A stretch of DNA of 64,000 bases. Source: Nostoc sp. UHCC 0926. GTDB lineage: Bacteria; Cyanobacteriota; Cyanobacteriia; Cyanobacteriales; Nostocaceae. The stretch covers positions 4,836,001 to 4,900,000 of the forward strand of contig NZ_CP117768.1 in assembly GCF_028623165.1 (NCBI RefSeq). The letters are read 5' to 3'. The notes beneath the pieces were generated by a model. It ran no database searches, was not told where the DNA came from, and worked only from the letters and a program-made list of their open reading frames with translations. The stretch's first letter is position 1; every line of letters starts with the position of its first letter. The translations under genes were made by a program, and so were the position numbers. This document shows, piece after piece, positions 17,524 to 26,562 of the stretch.

Positions 17524-18300
17524 ATGGGATTATTCGATCGGATTAAGCGAGTAGTTAGTTCTAACCTCAACGACCTGGTTAACAAAGCCGAAGACCCTGA
17601 AAAAATGCTAGAACAAGCCATCCTGGAAATGCAGGAAGACTTGGTTCAGCTGCGTCAGGGAGTAGCCCAGACGATCGCCGCCCAAAAACGCAGCGAGAAA
17701 CAGTACAATGATGCCCAAAATGAAATCAATAAGTGGCAACGCAATGCCCAACTGGCGGTACAAAAAGGTGATGAAAATTTAGCCCGACAAGCTCTAGAGC
17801 GCAAGAAGACTTATACTGACACCAGCGCCGCCCTCAAAGCTAGTTTGGATACCCAAAGCACTCAAGTTGAAACCCTCAAGCGCAATTTAATCCAGCTGGA
17901 AAGCAAAATTTCTGAGGCTAAGACCAAGAAAGAAATGCTCAGAGCTAGAATCACTACTGCCAAAGCCCAAGAGCAACTCCAAGGCATGGTGCGTGGGATG
18001 AATACCAGCAGTGCAATGTCTGCTTTCGAGCGGATGGAAGAAAAAGTCTTGATGCAAGAAGCCCGGGCCCAGGCACAAGGAGAGTTAGCAGGTGCAGATT
18101 TAGAAACCCAATTTGCCCAGTTGGAAGGTGGTAGCGATGTTGATGATGAGTTGGCAGCTTTGAAAGCGCAAATGTTACCACCCGCTACTCCAGTAAGTCA
18201 ACCCCAACTGCCACCGCAACAACAAACCACTGCTGCTAAGTCTAATGAGGTAGTTGATGCCGAGTTGGATTCCCTACGCAAGCAATTGGATCAGCTGTAA
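17524..18300 (+). CDS. vipp1: Vipp1/IM30 thylakoid membrane-associated protein
   Basis: Vipp1 forms rings and rods on thylakoid and plasma membranes and is needed for thylakoid upkeep. The 258-residue protein starts MGLFDRIKRVVSSNLNDLV, the amphipathic helix that inserts into the bilayer, followed by the AEDPEKMLEQAILEMQEDL block and the SAMSAFERMEEKVLMQEA block. Unlike its upstream neighbour it has a Pro/Gln linker and then a final helix, VVDAELDSLRKQLDQL, which is the C-terminal extension that separates Vipp1 from PspA. The two neighbours share most of their core, so they arose by duplication. A hairpin terminator follows. Confidence 0.93.
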   Translation: MGLFDRIKRVVSSNLNDLVNKAEDPEKMLEQAILEMQEDLVQLRQGVAQTIAAQKRSEKQYNDAQNEINKWQRNAQLAVQKGDENLARQALERKKTYTDTSAALKASLDTQSTQVETLKRNLIQLESKISEAKTKKEMLRARITTAKAQEQLQGMVRGMNTSSAMSAFERMEEKVLMQEARAQAQGELAGADLETQFAQLEGGSDVDDELAALKAQMLPPATPVSQPQLPPQQQTTAAKSNEVVDAELDSLRKQLDQL

Positions 18301-18329
18301 TAATTGGCAGAAAACAAATTTTGAGCCAG

Positions 18330-18356
18330 TCCCACGCCTGTTGGCTGTGGGATTTT
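18330..18356 (+). terminator. hairpin terminator after vipp1
   Basis: TCCCAC, an 11-nt loop, GTGGGA then TTTT. It lies 30 bp past the vipp1 stop codon. Confidence 0.55.
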
Positions 18357-18359
18357 ACG

Positions 18360-18634
18360 TCATTAGTCAACCAATTTTGGATTTTGGACTTCGGCTTACC
18401 TCGACTTACCTCGACTTCGCTCGGTACAAGTAGCTCAGTCGAACGATTTCGGATTTTAGATTTGTTTCGCCCATGAAAGCTTTGTGGAACGTACCCCTAC
18501 GGGGAAGCAAGCTACGCGTTAGCGTCTCCAAGAGTTGTTTGGGGCAGGGTATGAACCAAAAAATCTAAAATATAAAATTCGTAGTCAATAGTTAACAGTC
18601 CTAATAACTATTGACTACTTTGGGATAAAGTATT
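18360..18634. repeat. mixed short repeats
   Basis: Direct repeats of ACCTCGACTT at about 18400-18420, then CCCCTACGGGGAAGCAAGCTACGC with GCGTCTCCAAGAGTTG at 18495-18537. The CCCCTACGGGGAAGCAAGCTACGC phrase recurs near 28608. No gene is present. Confidence 0.55.
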
Positions 18635-18673
18635 GTGTGTGTCAACTTTGATCGCCACCTGATGGAGACTGCA

Positions 18674-19012
18674 ATGAGTAAGGCTGTAATCACCACCATA
18701 ACTGATGCTGAGTTTGAAACAGAAGTGTTAAAAGCTGAACAGCCTGTATTAGTTTACTTTTGGGCTTCCTGGTGTGGGCCTTGTCAATTGATGCCGCCCG
18801 TGATTAACTCAGCTGCTACCAAATATAGCGATCGCCTCAAAATCGTTAAAATGGAAATTGACCCCAACCCACTCACTGTTAAGCAGTACCAAGTGGAAGG
18901 CGTGCCAGCCCTGAGACTATTTCAAGGAGACAAACTATTAGAATCTACTGAGGGAGTCATCAGCAAAGAAAAATTACTTAGCATCCTAGATACGCACTTA
19001 AATAGTAATTAG
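18674..19012 (+). CDS. thioredoxin family protein
   Basis: A 112-residue disulfide reductase with the classical WCGPC active site in the segment FWASWCGPCQ. It should reduce target disulfides in the cytoplasm using electrons from a thioredoxin reductase. The start at 18674 (MSKAVITTI) is favoured since GGAG lies 8 nt upstream and the resulting N-terminus has normal thioredoxin length; a frame from 18635 adds 13 residues. The conserved cis-proline is in VEGVPALRLF, and a PNPLTVKQYQV helix precedes it. The sequence differs from the main TrxA in detail (no KIDVD-type block but MEIDPNP), so it is one of several cyanobacterial thioredoxins. Confidence 0.9.
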   Translation: MSKAVITTITDAEFETEVLKAEQPVLVYFWASWCGPCQLMPPVINSAATKYSDRLKIVKMEIDPNPLTVKQYQVEGVPALRLFQGDKLLESTEGVISKEKLLSILDTHLNSN

Positions 19013-19029
19013 TCATTAGTGAATATTAA

Positions 19030-19262
19030 AGTCCATAGTCAAAATACCAAGAGTTTTTCACCCTTGACCAAAAGAGGCAAGGGGGCAGGGGGCAGGGGAC
19101 AAGGGAGAAAAAGGATTTTTGGTACGAGCCGCCTACAAGGGGGCGGAATCTTCTGATATTTGACGAGGTCACTCAGCATTGCCGAAGTGAGGTTCATGCC
19201 CTGCCCCCTTGTAGGGCGGTCTTGTTTCCCTCCTGCCCCCTGCCTCTAATTGACTCTTGACT
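19030..19262. repeat. low-complexity G/C-run repeats with inverted arms
   Basis: GGGGGCAGGGGGCAGGGGACAAGGG at 19080-19105 and its reverse-type run CCTGCCCCCTTGTAGGGCGG and CCTGCCCCCTGCC at 19200-19246, then TTGACTC heptamers up to 19270. The arms can pair. The downstream aminotransferase starts directly after the heptamers. Confidence 0.6.
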
Positions 19263-19272
19263 CTTGACTAAT

Positions 19273-20475
19273 ATGCAATTTGCAAAGCGTTTACAACCCC
19301 TGCAATCTAATGTATTTGCTGATATGGACAGAGCCAAGGCAGTCGCTTTGGTAGCTGGACAACAAGTAATTGATTTGTCGTTGGGGTCTTCTGATTTACC
19401 AGCCGAGGCACACGTCATCGAGGCGATCGCCCAATCTCTCCACGATCGCAGTACCCACGGCTATCTGTTGTTTAACGGCACCTTTGGGTTTCGCCAAGCC
19501 GCAGCCAACTGGTACGAACAAAAATTTGGCGTCAAAGTCGATCCCCAAACTGAGGTACTACCTCTGATTGGTTCTCAAGAAGGCACAGCCCATTTACCCC
19601 TAGCTTTACTCAATCCAGGAGATTTTGCCCTGTTGCTCGATCCAGGTTACCCCTCTCATGCCGGGGGAGTCTACCTAGCCAGTGGTCAAATCTACCCAAT
19701 GCCACTACGGGAAGAAAACGCTTTTTTACCAGTGTTTGCTGATATTCCTGCCCCAGTCTTGGCTCAGTCGCGGATGATGGTATTAAGTTATCCTCACAAT
19801 CCCACGGCTGCGATCGCTCCAATATCATTCTTCCAAGAAGCTGTCGCCTTTTGTCAACAACACAATCTTGCCTTGGTTCACGATTTCCCCTACGTAGATT
19901 TGGTATTTGAGGTGAATGGAGACTGGGAGAAGAATCTTCCCAATCCAAAATCCCTCGTTCCCTCGATTCTGCAAGCTGATCCAGAGAAAAGCGTCTCGAT
20001 TGAATTTTTCACCCTTTCCAAGTCCTACAATATGGGCGGCTTCCGCATTGGCTACGCCATCGGTAATGCCCAGTTAATTAACGCCTTACGCCAAGTAAAA
20101 GCCGCTGTTGATTTTAATCAGTATCGGGGGATTTTGAATGGTGCGATCGCTGCCCTAACTGGCCCTCAAGTTGGGGTAAAATCTGCTATTGCTACTTTCC
20201 AGCAGCGCCGTGATGCTTTCATCACTGCTTTACATCGCATTGGCTGGAATGTACCTACTCCTAAAGCCACAATGTACATCTGGGCAAAATTGCCCTCACC
20301 TTGGAGTCAAAACTCTATAGAATTTTGTACCCAGCTAGTCAAACAAACTGGTGTAGCCGCTTCCCCAGGTGCTGGTTTTGGTAAATCCGGAGAAGGGTAT
20401 GTCCGCTTTGCTTTGGTGCATGAGCCAGCTTTGTTAGAAACTGCTGTGGAAAGAATGGCTGAGTTCCTTCATTAA
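19273..20475 (+). CDS. class I/II aminotransferase (DapL/MalY-like)
   Basis: A 400-residue PLP-dependent aminotransferase of fold type I. Start at the ATG 19273 (MQFAKRLQPL); the TTG three codons earlier lies in a TTGACTC repeat. Seen: the substrate-loop LSLGSSDLP, a YLLFNGTFGFRQA segment, the PHNPTAA turn, and the PLP-lysine in TLSKSYNMGGFRIGYA, then the arginine in GYVRFALVHEP that binds the substrate carboxylate. Relatives are often annotated as LL-diaminopimelate aminotransferase, but the sequence does not settle the substrate. It is a single gene with repeats on both sides. Confidence 0.85.
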   Translation: MQFAKRLQPLQSNVFADMDRAKAVALVAGQQVIDLSLGSSDLPAEAHVIEAIAQSLHDRSTHGYLLFNGTFGFRQAAANWYEQKFGVKVDPQTEVLPLIGSQEGTAHLPLALLNPGDFALLLDPGYPSHAGGVYLASGQIYPMPLREENAFLPVFADIPAPVLAQSRMMVLSYPHNPTAAIAPISFFQEAVAFCQQHNLALVHDFPYVDLVFEVNGDWEKNLPNPKSLVPSILQADPEKSVSIEFFTLSKSYNMGGFRIGYAIGNAQLINALRQVKAAVDFNQYRGILNGAIAALTGPQVGVKSAIATFQQRRDAFITALHRIGWNVPTPKATMYIWAKLPSPWSQNSIEFCTQLVKQTGVAASPGAGFGKSGEGYVRFALVHEPALLETAVERMAEFLH

Positions 20476-21099
20476 ATTTATTTTCAAGCTGAACGCCAAG
20501 GATTTTTGGCGGCAAAGTCTACGAATGGAACACACAGTAGGGGCGCACACCTGTGCATTAATGTCAACTTAACCCTAAAAGGGTGGTTATAAACCGCACG
20601 CCAGTTGCTTCTCACATAGGAAGACGCTCTTGCTAGCAAGATCTCCGTAGGGGTACAAGTCGGGCATTGCCCGCCCAACGCACTGGCTCGTCTACACGAG
20701 GCTTTACCCCAATACAGTTTAGTTAGCGCCAAAAACCTTTAAGGACTTACGCAAAAACTCTCTGAAACTCTTATTTCTTCTCTGCCAGACGCTGCGCGAA
20801 CGTGTCCTACCCTGCGAGAAGCCACTTCTCAACTCTTGGAAAGGCTGCGCCAATGAGACGCTTTGCGTAGCTTGCTTCTCCGTAGGAGTACGTGTCTATG
20901 CGCCCTTTGTGGTTCGTTCTTTCTTAATTTTGGGTAAGTCCTGTCCTTAACCCAAGCATATTGGGCTTTACCCGCCTACGCTGGTTAAAAAACTTTACCA
21001 GAGGCTGCGCCAACGAGTCTGCGTTATCCTCTGGTCTGGTAGAGAGCGTCTGGGGGTTTTCCCTATGAGCAACTGGCGTGCGAATTCCATTCACCAAGG
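20476..21099. other. repeat-rich intergenic region
   Basis: No gene. It holds a patchwork of Nostoc repeats: GTAGGGGCGCACACCTGTGCATTAATGTCAACTTAA near 20536-20572, which is the reverse complement of the tail seen at 140-175 and 21190; GCGAACGTG and AGAGGCTGCGCC phrases near 20780-20870 and 21000; and GGACTTACGCAAAAAC near 20743. Small open frames here follow the repeats. Confidence 0.6.
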
Positions 21100-21197
21100 C
21101 TTACAGCAGAATTCAAGTATTTGAACCACATCTGTCGTAGGGGCGTAAGTCCTTGCGCCCCTACCGCGTGGTCTATTTACCTGAAAATAGCTGTAAG
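21100..21197. mobile_element. 98-bp palindromic MITE, copy 1
   Basis: The arms CTTACAGC...and...GCTGTAAG bound the element, with GTAGGGGCG...CGCCCCTAC in the middle. Its reverse complement matches 26465-26562 almost base for base and both are exactly 98 bp. It carries no gene. This copy is followed at once by the TTGACACC tail of another repeat. Confidence 0.85.
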
Positions 21198-21547
21198 TTG
21201 ACACCCATGACAGATATGCGCCCCTGTGAATGACTATATTATACTCAAATCAAAATTTAGTTTAAGTGAATTTTATAACTATAATTTTTTAAAGAAATAA
21301 GTAATTAGACGTATATAAATCTCAAAATATTCTTCATTTTTTTATTGATAATTAACAGGAACTTTACCCAATCAGGTCTCCGCGTTTATTAAGCTTATTG
21401 GTGTCAGCTAAGATACAAAGATTACATAAATACGGATACAGCCTTTAAGCAGCCGTATTGCCAAAAAGCCTGTATTCAATACAGCCCAAGCCTAAAAACA
21501 GCAGTAGTTTAAAACTTAACTTCCAAACTAACAGAGACTTGAAAACA

Positions 21548-22561
21548 ATGAAGATGACTTTTCACAAACTTGTAATTGGTGTCTCAATGGCTATTGGTAT
21601 AAGCGCTCTTGGCACTGCTCCAGCACACGCTACATCTTTTAGTTTCAATAACCCAAATGAAATTAGAACTTATACTGGTGGGTTAAATGGCAAGTTTATT
21701 GCAAATGATTCTATAGCTGCCTCCAAAGCCTTGAGTGATGATAATGTCTCCTCTAACGTGGAGCTTTGGTATACTACCGAAAACCCAACTTCTAACGTTG
21801 GTTTCACTGCCACACAAGGAAACTACAGTGCCACCGTTACCAGTGTCACTGCTAGTGACTGGAATACTTTTGGTTCGCAATGGCTGAGTGATCTGTTGGC
21901 TACTTATACTCCATTCAAGTCAGTGTGGAATGGGTTCTCACCGAGTACCCAATCATTAGTAACGAGTTTTTTCCCTTTATTGGGAATAGGAGACCCTAAC
22001 ATTGGCAGCTTCCAATTCGGAGAAAATGGGGGTGTAGAACTGAAATTGGTTGGTCAAGTGGATGTAAGGACTAAACTCTTAGATACAGTTTCTACTAAAC
22101 TTACCCAAACATTGACATCACTATTTCCAGGAAAAACAATTTTACCAAGCGCTTCAGAAGTTCAAACTCAGATTTCATTACTTCAACTAACGCTGAACTC
22201 GCCTCTAACCTCTGTTCCTACGAAGCTAACGCTGCAAGCTCAAATAGATCAACTGACATCATTCAAAGACCTCCTTGGCGTGCAAGCTGCATTAAACGCC
22301 TACCAAGGCGGAATCGGAGCTAGTGAAATTGCCAAGGTAGTTAATGGCAATAATACTTACTACGCCTATAGCTTTAATCCCACTGGATCTGAAATTACAG
22401 CCTCTGATGACGGCATATCCGGCACCCAGTATTACACTTGGCACACACCTGGATATACCGCTCCTCCAAAGAGAGTGCCTGAACCATCAATAATAATTGG
22501 TCTGTTGGGTGTTGCTGGCGTCTTTGTGACGCAACGCAAATTAAAAAAAGCATCTATTTAA
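21548..22561 (+). CDS. PEP-CTERM sorting-domain protein
   Basis: A 337-residue secreted protein. The start at 21548 (MKMTFHKLVIG) gives a clean signal peptide ending in APAHA. An in-frame start at 21458 would bury it. The end of the protein is a PEP-CTERM signal: VPEPSIIIGLLGVAGVF, a membrane segment, then basic residues QRKLKKAS. Such proteins are anchored and sorted to the cell surface by an exosortase. The middle is Ser/Thr/Asn-rich, without a domain I recognise, and with a NVELWYTTENPTSNVGF segment. Surface or matrix role is inferred. It ends with a strong terminator, and no exosortase gene is in this window. Confidence 0.85.
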   Translation: MKMTFHKLVIGVSMAIGISALGTAPAHATSFSFNNPNEIRTYTGGLNGKFIANDSIAASKALSDDNVSSNVELWYTTENPTSNVGFTATQGNYSATVTSVTASDWNTFGSQWLSDLLATYTPFKSVWNGFSPSTQSLVTSFFPLLGIGDPNIGSFQFGENGGVELKLVGQVDVRTKLLDTVSTKLTQTLTSLFPGKTILPSASEVQTQISLLQLTLNSPLTSVPTKLTLQAQIDQLTSFKDLLGVQAALNAYQGGIGASEIAKVVNGNNTYYAYSFNPTGSEITASDDGISGTQYYTWHTPGYTAPPKRVPEPSIIIGLLGVAGVFVTQRKLKKASI

Positions 22562-22590
22562 GATTGCAGATTCAAAATTACAAATAAGTA

Positions 22591-22616
22591 AGGGAGCTAA
22601 TAGCTCCCTTTTTTTT
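22591..22616 (+). terminator. rho-independent terminator of the PEP-CTERM gene
   Basis: AGGGAGCTA, ATAGCTCCCT, then a run of eight or more T. The stem is perfect. It lies 30 bp after the stop codon. Confidence 0.88.
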
Positions 22617-22619
22617 ATG

Positions 22620-23116
22620 AATACTTCTTTCCAGCTATAAGATGATGTAATCTTCTAGGTTATACTATTTATAAAAATATTTGCAACAAATGAATCGTTT
22701 GGAAGGGTCTACATATCTACGCCCCTACCAACATATTTGTAACAGCAATTTCGGAAAATGGTATTACTTACCCTAACATTCAGATGAAACCTTTTCTAGC
22801 AAGGGCAATTAGTCTACGTTAGTTCCAGTATTACTTAAGTAGTTTTACTAATACAACTTGGCAACTTCAATTTTTCAAATTAGTCGTTTATTTAATATTA
22901 TAAATTATCAAAAAATTGCTAAAAAAAACTTAATATTTGATTAGGATTATATTCAAGCATACTATTATTAAGTATTTGAGTGCAGCTAAATCTAATTTAT
23001 TAATATCTTTGACTAGATTACAGAAGTCAAGTTTTTATAGGTTTTACAGTTTAAATACACTCCTGTTCTAGTTTATGGTCATAATTGTTGGCTTTTACTT
23101 AAGATAATAGGTAGCA
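22620..23116. other. AT-rich intergenic region
   Basis: About 500 bp, rich in A and T, with one short TCTACGCCCCTACCAACAT fragment near 22713 of the same type as the MITE cores. No gene. The promoter of the response regulator is expected near its end. Confidence 0.4.
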
Positions 23117-23539
23117 ATGACAGTACAAATATTCAATATAGATCAGCCATTACGGTCACACACAGTTAGACGAATTTTGTTAGTTGAAGACCATGATCTC
23201 AATAGGATGTTATTGAGTGACTATCTAAGTTATTCTGGGTACGATGTCCAAAGCTTATCAGAAGGCTCTACTTTTTTCTCAACTATAGAGAAGTTTGAGC
23301 CAGATTTAATGTTATTAGACTTGAAATTGCCAGATATTGACGGTTATTCGCTCTTAAAACAAGTCCAGCAAAAACCTGATTTGTCAAAAATACCGATCAT
23401 TGTGGTTTCAGCCTTTGCTTTTAAAGCAGATCAAGAACTAGCTCTGAGTTTGGGCGCACGTCGCTATTTTGTCAAACCTTTAAAACTCAAGGATCTTATA
23501 CTTACAATTGAAGAAGAGTTGACTTGTCGCCACAGATAA
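23117..23539 (+). CDS. single-domain response regulator (REC)
   Basis: A 140-residue stand-alone receiver domain without an output domain. Seen: acidic pair E24/D25 in LLVEDHDLNRM, the phospho-acceptor D68 in LMLLDLKLPDIDGY, a conserved Ser in VVSAFAF and Lys in YFVKPLK. It should relay a phosphate from a histidine kinase to another protein or act by binding a partner. The first 18 residues are a non-conserved extension. No kinase is next to it; its partner is unknown. A small gene of opposite strand follows after 21 bp. Confidence 0.92.
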   Translation: MTVQIFNIDQPLRSHTVRRILLVEDHDLNRMLLSDYLSYSGYDVQSLSEGSTFFSTIEKFEPDLMLLDLKLPDIDGYSLLKQVQQKPDLSKIPIIVVSAFAFKADQELALSLGARRYFVKPLKLKDLILTIEEELTCRHR

Positions 23540-23560
23540 ACTTTTCTACTGGATGTGCAT

Positions 23561-23740
23561 TTATTCCGCTTTTTGGTCTGCAATGAACTCTTCAACTCGC
23601 TCACTAATATGTTGCACAGAACTGCCAATTTTTGAAATTTTATGTTGTAGTTGCGTTAACAACAAAACTGCTGTTTGCAAATCATTGAGCGTTTCAGCCA
23701 TAGCTTCCCGGTATTGGGCTTCAAAGTCTTGCAGATTCAT
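23561..23740 (-). CDS. 59-residue coiled-coil protein
   Basis: A small gene facing the response regulator. It translates from ATG at 23740 as MNLQDFEAQYREAMAETLND, then a heptad-like helix with LLLTQLQHKISKIGSSV and a hydrophilic end RVEEFIADQKAE. It is rich in Gln, Leu and Glu and reads as one amphipathic helix. The frame is clean and ends 21 bp from the convergent gene. I do not recognise a family. Its protein-like composition favours it over the reading on the plus strand, but expression is unproven. Confidence 0.6.
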   Translation of the reverse strand: MNLQDFEAQYREAMAETLNDLQTAVLLLTQLQHKISKIGSSVQHISERVEEFIADQKAE

Positions 23741-23810
23741 AGTTCAACTCGCGCCTGAAATTATTGTAATAGCTATATTCCTAATGATATTCGTAAATTT
23801 AACTTCCTAA

Positions 23811-24123
23811 ATCCGTTAAATCGCTTAATGTTATAAGTTCAAATCAACCCCAAAAGTATTGTTTTATAATAATTTATTATCTAAATTTTATATAATTGAC
23901 ATTGAAAAATTTAATTATATTTAATAATAAAAATATAAATTTAGCTAAATTAAGATAACAAAATAATTTTTTTAAACAAATGAATATTTAAATAAGAAAT
24001 CATTGTCGATTTTAAAATGTTAATTATAGATTCAAAAAGCCAAGTTTTTATTGTGACAGTAGCAGCCGACAGCTAGACAAACTCTCATCTGCTCCAAAGT
24101 TCTGATACTTGCAGCAGGGCGTC
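23811..24123. other. very AT-rich intergenic region
   Basis: Stretches of A and T only around 23870-24000. No gene or hairpin is evident. It leads into the MITE at 24124. Confidence 0.45.
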
Positions 24124-24215
24124 TAGTACACTGTGTCCGAAGTTTAATAAGGGATTTTCCCCCTTGTTAAGCCCCAAGTTTTGTTAATTGAGATGGTAGA
24201 CGCCATGCTGTACTA
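24124..24215. mobile_element. MITE-like element upstream of uvrC
   Basis: Ends TAGTACACTGTGTC and GACGCCATGCTGTACTA are imperfect inverted repeats. The body includes CCCCAAGTTTTGTTAATTGAGATGGTA. Its reverse complement recurs, split by an insertion, at 26239-26618 on the other side of uvrC. Confidence 0.75.
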
Positions 24216-24354
24216 GGTTGAAAACCGAGTCTCAGACTTCTCTGTGTGCCGACTAAAAGCCTAGTTATTTTATATTTACTTGATAATTACTCTGTTAAAT
24301 CGGCACGAAAAAGTAATTTTTCTTAAAATAGAGAAAGATTACCTAATTTTGGTT

Positions 24355-26232
24355 GTGGCAATATCTACTCAAATACTACCACTGGTTAAAGAGCCAGAAA
24401 GATTGGAAAACCGTCTAGCCGAAATTCCACCGGAACCGGGGGTTTATTTCATGCGGGACAAGAGCGATCGCATTATATATATAGGTAAATCACGTAAGTT
24501 GCGATCGCGTGTCCGTTCCTATTTCCGGGATGGCTACAACAAGAGTGAACGCATCGCCACGATGGTCAAGTTGGTGACAGAAATTGAATTCATCGTCACT
24601 GATACTGAAGCCGAAGCGCTAGCGCTAGAAGCCAATTTGATCAAGCAGCACCAGCCATACTTTAACGTGCTGCTCAAAGATGATAAAAAATATCCCTATC
24701 TCTGCATCACTTGGTCAGAAGATTATCCACGAATTTTTATTACCCGTAAACGCCAATTTGGCAAAGAAAAGGATAAATTTTACGGTCCTTATACTGACGC
24801 TGGTTTATTGCGAGAAATTCTCCGCCTATGCAAGCGCATCTTCCCACAGCGACAACGACCTCAACCACTTTTCAAAGACCGTCCTTGCTTGAATTATGAT
24901 TTAGGGCGTTGTCCGGGTGTGTGTCAACAGATGATGCCACCAGAAGAATATCGCAAAATTGTGCAAAAAATAGCGATGGTCTTTCAAGGGCGAACTCAGG
25001 AACTGATTGATATTTTGACTCAACAGATGAACGCAGCATCTGAGAACTTGAACTTTGAGTCAGCAGCACGGATTCGTGACCAAATTTCTGGGTTGAAGTC
25101 GCTGACAGCCAATCAAAAAGTTTCCCTACCAGATGATACAGTTTCGCGGGATGCGATCGCACTGGCAGCCGACGAACAACACGCCTGTATTCAACTATTC
25201 CAGATTCGCGCTGGGCAATTAGTAGGACGTTTAGCCTTTGTAGCGGATGCTCACGCAGAACCAGGAGCTATCTTACAACGAGCTTTAGAAGAACATTACC
25301 AAACTGCTGACTCAGTGGAAATACCCATAGAGATTTTGGTGCAGCATGAGTTACCAGATAGCGAGATATTGGCGGATGTCTTAACTCAACGCAAGGGGAA
25401 AAAAGTCACAATCTTGACTCCTTTGCGGCAAACTAAGGCAGAATTAATTGAGATGGTAGAGCGAAATGCCCAGTATGAATTGCAAAGAATGCAAAAATTT
25501 GGCGATCGCAATCACCAAGCAATGCAAGATTTAGCCGCCATTCTTGATTTACCAGATGTACCCCACCGCATCGAAGGTTATGACATTTCTCACATTCAAG
25601 GGTCAAATGCTGTAGCTTCGCAAGTCGTGTTTATCGACGGATTACCCGCCAAACAGCATTATCGTCACTACAAAATTAAAAATCCCACGGTGACGGCGGG
25701 ACATTCAGATGATTTTGCTAGTCTTGCTGAAGTTATTCAGCGACGGTTTCGCAAGTATGGCGACGATCCACAGTTGTCACGTTTGGGTAATCCAGATTGG
25801 CCTGATTTAATCATGATCGATGGTGGTAAAGGTCAGTTATCATCAGTTGTTGCTGTTTTGCAAGAGATGAATTTATTAGAAGACTTGCGAGTTGTGAGTT
25901 TAGCAAAGCAGCGAGAAGAGATTTTTTTACCGGGAGAATCTAAACCCTTAACAACTGATGCAGAACAACCAGGGGTGCAGTTGTTGCGACGGTTGCGAGA
26001 TGAAGCGCATCGGTTTGCAGTCAGTTTCCATCGTCAGCAGCGTAGTGATAAATTGAAGCGATCGCGTTTAGATGAAATTCCTGGCTTAGGACATCATCGA
26101 CAAAAGCAGCTACTAGGGCATTTTCGCTCAGTTGATTATATTCGGCAAGCAACAACCCCACAACTCGCTGAGGTTCCTGGAATTGGGCCGCGTTTAGCTC
26201 AAGAAATTTACGATTATTTTCATCCCACTTGA
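24355..26232 (+). CDS. uvrC: excinuclease ABC subunit C
   Basis: UvrC makes both incisions around a DNA lesion in nucleotide excision repair. The GTG at 24355 is the likely start, giving MAISTQILPLVKEPERLENR, since residues before it are not UvrC-like. Domains: GIY-YIG nuclease (about residues 20-100, EPGVYFMRDKSDRIIYIGKS), a Cys cluster with CLNYDLGRCPGVC, the UVR motif (NFESAARIRDQI), the RNase H-like nuclease (YDISHIQG, IDGGKGQ, HRFAVSFHR) and two C-terminal helix-hairpin-helix motifs (IPGLGHHRQKQL, VPGIGPRLA). Length 625 is standard. Flanked by inverted copies of one MITE, which might drive inversion of the gene. Confidence 0.96.
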   Translation: MAISTQILPLVKEPERLENRLAEIPPEPGVYFMRDKSDRIIYIGKSRKLRSRVRSYFRDGYNKSERIATMVKLVTEIEFIVTDTEAEALALEANLIKQHQPYFNVLLKDDKKYPYLCITWSEDYPRIFITRKRQFGKEKDKFYGPYTDAGLLREILRLCKRIFPQRQRPQPLFKDRPCLNYDLGRCPGVCQQMMPPEEYRKIVQKIAMVFQGRTQELIDILTQQMNAASENLNFESAARIRDQISGLKSLTANQKVSLPDDTVSRDAIALAADEQHACIQLFQIRAGQLVGRLAFVADAHAEPGAILQRALEEHYQTADSVEIPIEILVQHELPDSEILADVLTQRKGKKVTILTPLRQTKAELIEMVERNAQYELQRMQKFGDRNHQAMQDLAAILDLPDVPHRIEGYDISHIQGSNAVASQVVFIDGLPAKQHYRHYKIKNPTVTAGHSDDFASLAEVIQRRFRKYGDDPQLSRLGNPDWPDLIMIDGGKGQLSSVVAVLQEMNLLEDLRVVSLAKQREEIFLPGESKPLTTDAEQPGVQLLRRLRDEAHRFAVSFHRQQRSDKLKRSRLDEIPGLGHHRQKQLLGHFRSVDYIRQATTPQLAEVPGIGPRLAQEIYDYFHPT

Positions 26233-26238
26233 GGAGAG

Positions 26239-26304
26239 TAGTACAGCGGGCGTGTAAATCTAGCTACCATCTCAATTAACAAAACTTGGGGCAAAATCCC
26301 CTTG
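26239..26304. mobile_element. MITE copy 2, left part
   Basis: TAGTACAGC...TACCATCTCAATTAAC...AAAACTTGGGG, the reverse complement of the element at 24124-24215. The element stops short here and resumes at 26563, so it has been split by about 260 bp of other DNA. Confidence 0.65.
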
Positions 26305-26384
26305 TGATTACCCATATTTTTGTAACAGTCAAAGTATGGTGTTCACTCGACATCCCGCCGGCTGATAGCCGAAGTCCACTCAAT

Positions 26385-26425
26385 GCAATATTAGCCTTGG
26401 AATAGAATTCCAAGGCTAATATTGC
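26385..26425. repeat. perfect 19-bp inverted repeat
   Basis: GCAATATTAGCCTTGGAAT, loop AGA, ATTCCAAGGCTAATATTGC. No T run follows, so it is a palindromic repeat rather than a terminator. It lies within the DNA that splits the MITE. Confidence 0.8.
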
Positions 26426-26464
26426 GACGAAGCCTTTATCGTCGAATGTGGGTAACGATAAGAG

Positions 26465-26562
26465 CTTACAGCTATTTTCAGGTAAATAGACCACGCGGTA
26501 GGGGCGCAAGGCCTTGCGCCCCTACGACAGATGTGGTTCAAATACATGAAAACTGCTGTAAG
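26465..26562. mobile_element. 98-bp palindromic MITE, copy 2
   Basis: Inverse orientation of 21100-21197, same length, ends CTTACAGC and GCTGTAAG. The centre GTAGGGGCGC-AAGGCCTT-GCGCCCCTAC is a perfect palindrome. It is nested inside the other MITE described at 26239 and 26563. Confidence 0.85.

Noticed and set aside
23553..23810. 85-codon plus-strand frame
   Set aside because: It covers the minus-strand 59-residue gene, which has the more protein-like composition and compact ends; the plus frame is Cys/Ser-rich without a pattern.
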